Positions 57,935-64,000 of a DNA stretch of 64,000 nucleotides are shown here, in pieces (position 1 is the first letter of the stretch; every line of letters begins with the position of its first letter). Made by a program: the position numbers and the translations under genes. This stretch comes from an uncultured Alphaproteobacteria bacterium. Lineage in GTDB: Bacteria > Pseudomonadota > Alphaproteobacteria > Rs-D84. Where the stretch lies: the NCBI GenBank assembly GCA_934232895.1, contig CAKQGH010000002.1, positions 1-64,000 of the forward strand, in the 5' to 3' direction. The notes below the pieces were generated by a model. That model did no database searches. It was not told the DNA's origin and saw only the letters and a program-made list of their open reading frames with translations.

Positions 57935-59638
57935 TTAAAACAATTTGAATTTATAGTTCGTGCCGGCACGGAACGCAACATCTGCGTCAGAGATACCAGC
58001 GCCAACATTGACAGACCAGTTATTGGTCAGACCCATCGCGGCACCAAATGCCACCGCGGATTGGCTGTTATAGTTGCCAAAACCGGCGCCAACGGACACT
58101 TCGCCGCGTTCAACACCAGATACGGCGACCGACGACAATGCGACCGAGCTGGCAATACCCGCAGACAGGTTTTTGTCCAGTTTATCGATTCTTTGGTCGG
58201 TGTATGCATTTGCAGCCGCCAGCGAGAATGCCGCGCGTTCATCCGCGTATGCTTTCGCGCTGTTCAATGTCATCGCATCTTGGGCAACCGCATATTCTTT
58301 TGCGGTGTTCAGTGTTGCTTCGTCAGCCAAGGCAAACGCTTCACGAACGGCGGTATCTTTTTCATCTGTGTATGTTTTTGCAGATGCCAAAGTTGCCTGG
58401 TCCCCAGCGGTCATATCAGAACGAATTTGATCATCAGCTGCGGCAAATTCACTGCGAACTGCGTCGTCCCCAGCGGTCATATCAGAACGAATTTGATCAT
58501 CAGCTGCGGCAAATTCACTGCGAACTGCGTCGTCCCCGGCGGTCATATCAGAACGAATTTGATCATCAGCTGCGGCAAATTCACTGCGAACTGCATCGTC
58601 CCCGGCGGTCAAAGCATCATTGATTACGCCACCGTCGGCAACCGATGCGGAAATAGCGTCGTTTGCACGATTGTCAATTGTATCGGTAATCGGCGCATCA
58701 AAGATTTCGCGCGCGGCCGCCTGGCGTTCATTGTCCGCGGTCCATGCATTGGACGTGGTTTCCTGGTTCGCCAATGCGGCGTTCCATTGTTCGCCCGCGT
58801 TTGCAATTGTTGCATAACGTTCGTTCAGTTCGTTGACCGTATTTGTGTCGTTTTCAAACACTGTATTGGCGGCATTGAATAATGGTGCTTCTGCGGCATA
58901 TTCCGCACCTGTTTCGGTCTTGGCGGCATCAACACTTGCCGTGTCGGTTGTGAACGCCGTCTGCATTTCGTTGAATGCGTTTTCCAATGCCGAACCCGGT
59001 TCTGGATCAACCAGTCCGCCACGGTCGTCGACCAATCTGCTGCCATCCGCATTCAGACGAAATTCACGACCTTCTGCATCTGTGTATTTATAGCGTGTGC
59101 CATCAAATGTCGGGGCGTCACCGTTTTTCACGGTGATGGTTGCATCGTCTCCAGATACGTATGTGCTGTTCAGTGTAACATCCTGGGAAAAATCAGGTAC
59201 AGATTCGCCCAATGTCACATCTTCGCCCGCGCTGTTTTTGTATTTGTAATTTGCGCGATCCATTGTTGCGCCTGCAACAATGTCCTGGGTCGTGGTGATG
59301 TCACCAGTTGCGCCGGATGTGCCGATATAATCGGACTGTTGCGGCAGGCTGTCCGTATTTTCTGGGTCGTATGCCTGCCAGTTGCCAGCGGTGTCTTTGT
59401 ATTTAAAGTCGTCCGCGTTTGGTCCATCGGCATAGTTTTTGGTAACCGTACTGCCATTATAATCAGTATATGTGTAATTATAATTTGCAGAATCCAGGTC
59501 TGTGCCAGCATTCTGTTCTGTGCCGTTTGCGGTCGTATATTTACCAGCAAATGTCACATCAGTAGTTGCCGCGTGTGCGCCGGCGAACGCCAAAATGCCC
59601 GCCAGTGAAAACGCAGTCAAAACCAAAGGTTTTTTCAT
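57935..59638 (-). CDS. Trimeric-autotransporter-like adhesin (YadA-anchor type)
   Basis: 567 aa. Signal peptide (...AFAGAHA/AT), a Thr/Asp/Tyr-rich passenger with several 'YKYKDTAGNW/YKYTDAEG' repeats, a long helical stalk including three 22-residue repeats (AGDDAVRSEFAAADDQIRSDMT), then AYTDQRIDKLDKNLSAGIASSVALSSV and a four-strand C-terminal anchor ending FKLF, as in the YadA family that trimerises in the outer membrane. Probably mediates adhesion. GAGGAAAAA precedes the ATG. Its promoter region abuts the recombinase gene. Confidence 0.82.
   Translation of the reverse strand: MKKPLVLTAFSLAGILAFAGAHAATTDVTFAGKYTTANGTEQNAGTDLDSANYNYTYTDYNGSTVTKNYADGPNADDFKYKDTAGNWQAYDPENTDSLPQQSDYIGTSGATGDITTTQDIVAGATMDRANYKYKNSAGEDVTLGESVPDFSQDVTLNSTYVSGDDATITVKNGDAPTFDGTRYKYTDAEGREFRLNADGSRLVDDRGGLVDPEPGSALENAFNEMQTAFTTDTASVDAAKTETGAEYAAEAPLFNAANTVFENDTNTVNELNERYATIANAGEQWNAALANQETTSNAWTADNERQAAAREIFDAPITDTIDNRANDAISASVADGGVINDALTAGDDAVRSEFAAADDQIRSDMTAGDDAVRSEFAAADDQIRSDMTAGDDAVRSEFAAADDQIRSDMTAGDQATLASAKTYTDEKDTAVREAFALADEATLNTAKEYAVAQDAMTLNSAKAYADERAAFSLAAANAYTDQRIDKLDKNLSAGIASSVALSSVAVSGVERGEVSVGAGFGNYNSQSAVAFGAAMGLTNNWSVNVGAGISDADVAFRAGTNYKFKLF
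58402..58599 (-). repeat. Three tandem 66-bp repeats inside the adhesin gene
   Basis: Units begin at 58402, 58468 and 58534 and are nearly identical in DNA, with one or two base changes. Each encodes 22 residues of stalk. Copy number can change without frameshift, so stalk length may vary between strains. Confidence 0.9.
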
Positions 59639-59874
59639 GTTTTTTCCTCTTATTTAAATTAATTTAAACCGTGATGCGTGGTGCACCACGCATCTACTCT
59701 TACACAAACGAACGTTTGTGTAAGTGCCAGTGGTCAGTATTCTTACGGCAACGGCCAAATGTCTGGAATCCGTTATAATCCAGACATTTTTTGTTGTGGA
59801 ATAATATGATTTGAATATAGAAAAAAACAGTTGATTTAATCGTTCGTTTAAAATGACAGAAATAGGAGGAAAAA
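59639..59874. promoter_or_regulatory. Palindrome-rich region between adhesin and recombinase
   Basis: Four perfect palindromes in 150 bp: TTTAAATT-AATTTAAA (59653-59668); an 11+11 palindrome starting GATGCGTGGTG (59673-59694); a 12-2-12 palindrome with arms CTTACACAAACG and core AA (59699-59724); and an inverted repeat AATGTCTGGA/TCCAGACATT (about 59758-59788) followed by Ts. A TTGTGG-16-TATAGA promoter for the recombinase lies near 59794-59821. The divergent promoters, operators and possibly a recombination site share this space. Confidence 0.65.
59699..59724. other. Candidate recombinase site (12-2-12 palindrome)
   Basis: Perfect 12-bp arms (CTTACACAAACG and complement) around AA. The 26-bp size, arm length and AA core match the layout of hix/gix sites used by Hin/Gin-type invertases. 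Only one copy was found by eye. Confidence 0.45.
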
Positions 59875-60528
59875 ATATCATTCATAGGATATATTCGTGT
59901 CAGTTCAAATAAACAAACTGTGGCACATCAACGTTTTGAAATTAGCCAGTTTGCTGCTGCACACAAAATCACAATAGACCGGTGGGTCCAAGAAACGGTA
60001 TCGTCGCGCCAACCGTTGGATAAACGACAGTTGGGCGAATTATTGCATGAATTGAAACATGAAGATGTTTTGATTTCGTGTGAAATATCGCGCCTGGGGC
60101 GTTCGTTGCTGGAGGTAATGCGAATCTTGGAAACATGTATGAACAGTGGCGCCCAAGTTTGGACAATCAAAGAAAATTACCGATTGGGCGATGATATACA
60201 AAGCAAAGTTATGGCGTTTGCGTTCGGACTGGCCGCAGAAATTGAGCGAAATTTAATATCGCAACGCACTCGGGCGTCGTTGAACAATATTCGCGCCGCA
60301 GGCAAAAAGTTGGGGCGCCCATTTTCGGCACAATCAAAAAAACTGAAACTGACGCGCAATGCACATAAAATAAAGCAATTACTGGATGCGGGGGTATCAC
60401 GATATAAAATTGCCCAAGTTATGCATGTCCAGCCTATAACGGTGAATCGTTTTACCAAGCGCATGGGGTGGGATAAATTTATTAGAGAGCAGGGTGCATC
60501 CGTCTCCGCTGACGCTCCGCCGCGATAA
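59875..60528 (+). CDS. Serine recombinase (Hin/Pin invertase-resolvase family), AUA start
   Basis: About 217 aa. The catalytic N terminus reads SFIGYIRVSSNKQTVAHQRFE, with the active Ser in RVSS; further on are SRLGRSLLEV, AEIERNLISQRTRASL, AGKKLGRPF and a C-terminal HTH (VSRYKIAQVMHVQPITVNRFTKRMGW). No ATG, GTG or TTG exists in frame before the catalytic Ser: after a TAG at 59863 the frame reads GAG GAA AAA ATA TCA TTC ATA. A perfect AGGAGGA (59864-59870) sits five bases before ATA 59875, so AUA initiation is proposed. The later GTG 59920 would remove the active site. Confidence 0.75.
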   Translation: MSFIGYIRVSSNKQTVAHQRFEISQFAAAHKITIDRWVQETVSSRQPLDKRQLGELLHELKHEDVLISCEISRLGRSLLEVMRILETCMNSGAQVWTIKENYRLGDDIQSKVMAFAFGLAAEIERNLISQRTRASLNNIRAAGKKLGRPFSAQSKKLKLTRNAHKIKQLLDAGVSRYKIAQVMHVQPITVNRFTKRMGWDKFIREQGASVSADAPPR

Positions 60529-60548
60529 AGAGAGCAGAGAGCAATGAC

Positions 60549-60575
60549 GCGCGCCGGTGGCGCGCCTGTTTTTTA
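60549..60575 (+). terminator. Terminator of the recombinase gene
   Basis: GCGCGCC/GGCGCGC stem with three-base loop, then CTGTTTTTT. Confidence 0.8.
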
Positions 60576-60587
60576 TCGTCGCGGACC

Positions 60588-60642
60588 AAGTTCCCCTCCG
60601 GTGGAGGGGTGGTGCGAAGCACCGGGCGGACGGGGTAGTGGT
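60588..60642 (+). repeat. Palindromic repeat end
   Basis: AAGTTCCCCTCCGGTGGAGG, small palindrome GGTGCGAAGCACC, then CGGACGGGGTAGTGGT. Same family as the ends of the element in queA; its inner part runs into the long inverted repeat. Confidence 0.75.
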
Positions 60643-60812
60643 ATTATCAGCCCCTGCGGGGCAATGGTGGCCCTCCTTCGTCGGTATGACGACTTAAAAA
60701 TAATATTCCGCAGAAAATGAAATATGTTCGTAGAAAAAAACTGTATCACTTTATCACTCTGTCACTTACTCACTTTCATTGCTCTTTGCTCTCTGATCTT
60801 TGCTCTCTGAAT
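60622..60812 (-). repeat. Right arm of long inverted repeat around the adhesin/recombinase
   Basis: Reverse complement of 57552-57740 with about 5-10% differences by eye, mainly around 60661-60675 and in the AGAGAGCA run. It ends just before the TolC terminator. Confidence 0.75.
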
Positions 60813-60842
60813 AAGAAACGCGCCGGTGGCGCGTTTCTTATT
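60813..60842 (-). terminator. Terminator of the TolC-like gene
   Basis: AAACGCGCC/GGCGCGTTT stem with three-base loop; T-rich on the minus strand (TTTCTTATTC). Confidence 0.75.
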
Positions 60843-62127
60843 CCTGTTGTGTTGTTGTCAGCCCCAGATTTTCCGGTGTCAACAGGCCCGTGGCCGACAT
60901 AACTGCAAAGAATGCCGATATGCGCCCAAATTTTGCGTTGGCCAATGATACATTGGTGTTCAACAATTCTTGTTCCGCATTCAGCACATCCAACACCGTA
61001 CGGCGCCCGCGTTTTTGTTCGTCACGCGTTCCGTTCAATGCCATTTTGGCGGCCGCAACGCCAGATTCGGCGGCGCTGATTGCCGCCGCCTGGGCGTCGT
61101 ACATATTCCATGCCTGGTGCAATTTTTCAGATATAACGCGGCGAGCGTTTACGATTTGCGCCTGAATTCCATCAACGGTATATCGCACCTTGTCCACATT
61201 GGCAAAGGCGTTGCCCTTGTCATACAGTGGCATTTTCAAATACACACCAATGCGGCTGTCGCGGGCGCGGTCAATGTATGGAATATCATCCACCTGCATT
61301 ACGGCACCGCGTACATCAACCGATGGCAACATAGAATGACGTGCGACAACAATTTGTTCACGCGCGGCGCGTTCGTGTGATTCCAGCGCGCGCAGGGCGG
61401 GGTGATTTTTCAGTGCATATTCATTTGCCGCATCAACCGATTCTGGGAATAATTTTTCCATGCGTTCCAAATCAATTTCTGTAAATTCGGTGGGCGCATC
61501 ACCCGCAATACGGCGGAATGTTTCAACGGCGTTGTCGTATTTTGCCTGGGCATCGGCCAATGCATATCGTGCCATTTCCACACGCGCAGATGCCTGGGCG
61601 GTGTCGGTTTTGGTTAAACGGCCAACACGCGCATTATCGGCGCAATAGTTATAATATTCTTGTAATACGCGCTGATTATTTTGGTTCAGTTTCAAAACCT
61701 CGGCCGCGCGCAGAACATCGACATAGGCATTTATTGCGTTCAAAAATACATCAGATTCGGTTGCATACAATGATGCGGTTTCGGCATCGCGTGCGGCGCG
61801 CGCACCCTTGTATTGGGCAATGGTTGAAAAGCCCTGGAATATATTTTGTTGAAATTCAACACCAATGCCGGTTGGGTTATAATCAAATGTGTAATCGCCA
61901 ATTTTGGTACGCGCCGCGCCCGCATTTGCCGACAGTCCCAAATACGGTTTGAACCCCGCACTGGACGCCGATACATTGGCATCGGCGGCGTTCACATTTG
62001 CTCGTCCACTGTTTATTATTGGGTTGGTTTCGTATATGGTTTGCAGTTCCGAATACATATCGGCATTTGCCGATGTTGCAATCGTTGCCAACATCATACC
62101 AGCCAAAAAATAATTGTTTTTCATCAA
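60838..62127 (-). CDS. tolC: TolC-family outer-membrane efflux protein
   Basis: 429 aa with a signal peptide (...ATSANA/DM). Two structural repeats of long helices and barrel strands: LQTIYETNPIINSGRANVNAADANVSASSAGFKPYLGLSA, VGRLTKTDTAQASARVEMARYALADAQAKYDNA and, in the second half, RTVLDVLNAEQELLNTNVSLANAKF. Forms the trimeric exit duct for type I secretion or efflux. It follows two ABC-2 permease genes on the same strand with an 18-bp gap, so a complete export system with an ATPase outside the window is likely. Confidence 0.92.
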   Translation of the reverse strand: MMKNNYFLAGMMLATIATSANADMYSELQTIYETNPIINSGRANVNAADANVSASSAGFKPYLGLSANAGAARTKIGDYTFDYNPTGIGVEFQQNIFQGFSTIAQYKGARAARDAETASLYATESDVFLNAINAYVDVLRAAEVLKLNQNNQRVLQEYYNYCADNARVGRLTKTDTAQASARVEMARYALADAQAKYDNAVETFRRIAGDAPTEFTEIDLERMEKLFPESVDAANEYALKNHPALRALESHERAAREQIVVARHSMLPSVDVRGAVMQVDDIPYIDRARDSRIGVYLKMPLYDKGNAFANVDKVRYTVDGIQAQIVNARRVISEKLHQAWNMYDAQAAAISAAESGVAAAKMALNGTRDEQKRGRRTVLDVLNAEQELLNTNVSLANAKFGRISAFFAVMSATGLLTPENLGLTTTQQE

Positions 62128-62144
62128 AGTATCCTTTCCATTTT

Positions 62145-63242
62145 TTACAGTGTTGTTTTGAATTTTTTAATTGCAAATACCCATATTATTGCCCCCACAC
62201 CCAGCATATACATACATTGGCGCGCGAAATATGCCATATTAGAGCCCTTTAATATAATATTTCGAACCATATATGCATAGTGCGACAATGGGTTCACAGA
62301 ACTGACATATTGCAGAACGGCTGGCATATTTTCGGTTGGAATAATTGCGCCCGACAACATCAGCGACATAAACGCCACAATCACCACACCCAGTAACGCC
62401 TGTTGCTGTGTATGTGTGTAATTAGACAGCAATACCGCAATTCCAGATGCCGGCACGCAAAACACCAAGAACCCCAACACGAACATTAAACCAGAACCCA
62501 CAAACGGTATTTTGAACACAACCAACCCAATCAGCAATATTGACATCATAATCAAAAAAGACACGGCGATATATGGGAACACTTTGCCAAAAATAATATC
62601 ATATTTTGATATTGGGGCGGATACCAGTGTTTCAATTGTTCCGGTTTCTTTTTCTTTGGTAATAGAAATAGTTATCAGAATCAGCAATGCCAAAAACACC
62701 AAGACCGCAATCAGTGACGGCACCATAAACCATTTTGTATTCAATTCCGGGTTAAACAAAACGCGCATACTGAATGTGATGGGTGATGCGGGTAATTGAT
62801 AATTCATTTCACGCACGGTCGACAACACGACCCCGGCCAGATATCCCTCGATACTTTGTGCCTTTAAAATATTCATTGAATCAATCAGAATTTGAATTTC
62901 GCCATCCCCGCGCATCAATGCCCGCGTCAATCCACCCGATGGCGCCACAATCGCAACATCGGCATCGCCCGATTGCACCACCGACACGGCGTCGCGCGTG
63001 GTATCATTTGCGCGCACAAACCAACCCGAGCCAATGGCGTGATTGTAAACCTTTTCCATAACGACATCGCCGGGTGCCATATCAACCGCCAGACGCAGAT
63101 TTTTTGCCTCGAGTGTGATTGCGCCGCTGTAAATAATCAATTGAACCGCCGGCATAACCATAACCGCAACCAACAACACCGGGTCACGCAACAGTGCAAT
63201 AATTTCTTTCTTGAAAAATCCCCACAGGTGGCGTCTGTTCAT
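62145..63242 (-). CDS. ABC-2 type transporter permease (YhhJ/YbhR-like)
   Basis: 365-aa permease: an N-terminal transmembrane segment (FFKKEIIALLRDPVLLVAVMVMPAVQLIIYSGAIT), an extracytoplasmic domain with a substrate-side fold, then five C-terminal membrane segments with TKEKETGTIETLVSAPISKYDIIFGK, the typical ABC-2 coupling region. The ATG at 63242 overlaps the stop of the upstream permease (ATGA). Pairs with the next gene and TolC in an YbhFSR/YhiI-type exporter. Confidence 0.9.
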   Translation of the reverse strand: MNRRHLWGFFKKEIIALLRDPVLLVAVMVMPAVQLIIYSGAITLEAKNLRLAVDMAPGDVVMEKVYNHAIGSGWFVRANDTTRDAVSVVQSGDADVAIVAPSGGLTRALMRGDGEIQILIDSMNILKAQSIEGYLAGVVLSTVREMNYQLPASPITFSMRVLFNPELNTKWFMVPSLIAVLVFLALLILITISITKEKETGTIETLVSAPISKYDIIFGKVFPYIAVSFLIMMSILLIGLVVFKIPFVGSGLMFVLGFLVFCVPASGIAVLLSNYTHTQQQALLGVVIVAFMSLMLSGAIIPTENMPAVLQYVSSVNPLSHYAYMVRNIILKGSNMAYFARQCMYMLGVGAIIWVFAIKKFKTTL

Positions 63243-64000
63243 TCCAGTGTCCTTTTGAATCGGGTCAAACACGCAACCAGTAATGCCGCCGCAATTATCG
63301 ACATTGCCGTAAATTGGTGCCACAATTGGGCGATGGAACTGCCCTTTAAAAATTGGTCGCGGGCAATTTCAATATAGAATCGTGCCGGGAATATATCGGA
63401 TACGGCCTGGTATATTTTCCCCATATATTCAACCGGAAATACAAAACCCGATAACACAACCGCCGGCAATAATCCAACAATCAACGCGAATTGAATGGCA
63501 ACCTCTTGTTTATGTGTGGAAACCGATATGAACAGTCCCATGGCCAGATATCCCAAAATAAATATTATTGTCGCCAGTGTCAGGGTTAAATAACTGCCCA
63601 CAAATGGAACGCCGAACACGGCGCGTGCAACTATGAATACCAAAATAAAGCCGATGAACGACAAAATGGCGTATGGCAAAACCTTGCCTACAATAATTTC
63701 CAGTGTGGTTGCCGGTGTTGATAACAACATTTCCATTGAACCTTTTTCCCATTCGCGGCATATCGTCAGTGTGGTCAGCATAATTGCCACCAATGCAATA
63801 ATTACCGCCGACAAACCCGGCACCGAAAACCATCGCGAATTTAATTCTGGGTTAAATAAATACCGCGATTTGAATGTCAATGGCGATGCCGACATAAATT
63901 GTGGAATGTCCAGAATCTTTTTATATGCGTTTGTATTTATCGTGTTCATATAATTTGTCACGGCGATAATCGACGAATTGTCGGCCCCGTCGACCATAAC
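63239..64000 (-). CDS. ABC-2 type transporter permease (5' end cut by window)
   Basis: At least 254 residues; the frame is still open at base 64000, so the N-terminal membrane segment and start lie outside. Visible: RYLFNPELNSRWFSVPGLSAVIIALVAIMLTTLTICREWEKGSMEMLLSTPATTLEIIVGK, the same signature as the downstream paralogous permease, and several membrane spans. Probably preceded outside the window by the ATPase and a membrane-fusion protein. Confidence 0.9.
   Translation of the reverse strand, partial: VMVDGADNSSIIAVTNYMNTINTNAYKKILDIPQFMSASPLTFKSRYLFNPELNSRWFSVPGLSAVIIALVAIMLTTLTICREWEKGSMEMLLSTPATTLEIIVGKVLPYAILSFIGFILVFIVARAVFGVPFVGSYLTLTLATIIFILGYLAMGLFISVSTHKQEVAIQFALIVGLLPAVVLSGFVFPVEYMGKIYQAVSDIFPARFYIEIARDQFLKGSSIAQLWHQFTAMSIIAAALLVACLTRFKRTLE

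Noticed and set aside
59920..60528. GTG 59920 as start of the recombinase
   Set aside because: It would delete the catalytic Ser and the GYIRVSS strand, although that sequence is present upstream directly after a perfect ribosome-binding site.

Overview
The window looks like a chromosomal segment of a small-genome, host-associated and probably anaerobic alphaproteobacterium. This is inferred from gene content, not from a 16S gene. It has CarD, the BamD and BamE lipoproteins, MurJ, FtsH, HtpX, GroESL, RlpA and a TolC/ABC-2 exporter, so it is a didermic proteobacterium. It also has a single-chain pyruvate:ferredoxin oxidoreductase (NifJ) and many small cysteine-rich secreted proteins. By eye, most genes use GC-moderate codons. 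Two stretches are clearly AT-richer: a restriction-modification island at 8.1-11.0 kb and the second half of a glycosyltransferase cluster at 53.2-55.5 kb.

Layout. 1-3.4 kb: 5'-truncated ABC exporter, TatD-like hydrolase, TcdA, DUF378 protein. 3.4-7.1 kb: HNH protein, a large duplicated-domain secreted protein behind a highly structured leader, two small hypotheticals. 7.4-11.0 kb: tRNA-Asn and an acquired cassette of two beta-class DNA methyltransferases plus an HNH restriction enzyme. 11.1-16.0 kb: FabI, an HTH protein, LigA, an APH-fold/Fic pair. 16.2-22.9 kb: CtpA-type protease, NifJ, BamE, secreted protein, CarD. 23-37 kb: GroESL, HIT, YggU, LOG, TilS-FtsH-MBL, PrmC / M23 peptidase, an outer-membrane barrel and a pair of paralogous Cys-rich secreted proteins. 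37-50.6 kb: tRNA-Arg, Tdk, HtpX, Smr, two nucleotidyltransferase paralogs, RlpA, MurJ, BamD, then Era-QueA-Tgt and membrane proteins. 50.6-55.5 kb: tRNA-Gly, a strong candidate non-coding RNA, three overlapping glycosyltransferase genes. 55.5-64 kb: orphan phage-fibre-like gene, Slam-like outer-membrane protein, a trimeric-autotransporter-like adhesin next to a serine recombinase, TolC and two ABC-2 permeases (the last cut by the window end).

Most notable observations. (1) queA carries an in-frame insertion of about 440 bp that encodes a DUF559 nuclease-like domain. It is bounded by inverted palindromic ends that recur, without the nuclease, in at least six intergenic regions of the window. 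This looks like a nuclease-encoding mobile element with a family of MITE-like derivatives. (2) The adhesin and recombinase genes lie between near-identical inverted repeats of about 190 bp. The gap between them holds several perfect palindromes, one with the 12-2-12 layout and AA core of DNA-invertase crossover sites. The recombinase appears to start at an AUA codon. (3) Two compact structured RNAs with their own promoters are visible (50.79-51.02 kb, and the leader at about 5.95-6.11 kb on the minus strand). (4) At least seven genes have a -10 box six or seven bases before the start codon, implying leaderless mRNAs; prmC and the divergent M23 peptidase gene share one palindromic -10 element.
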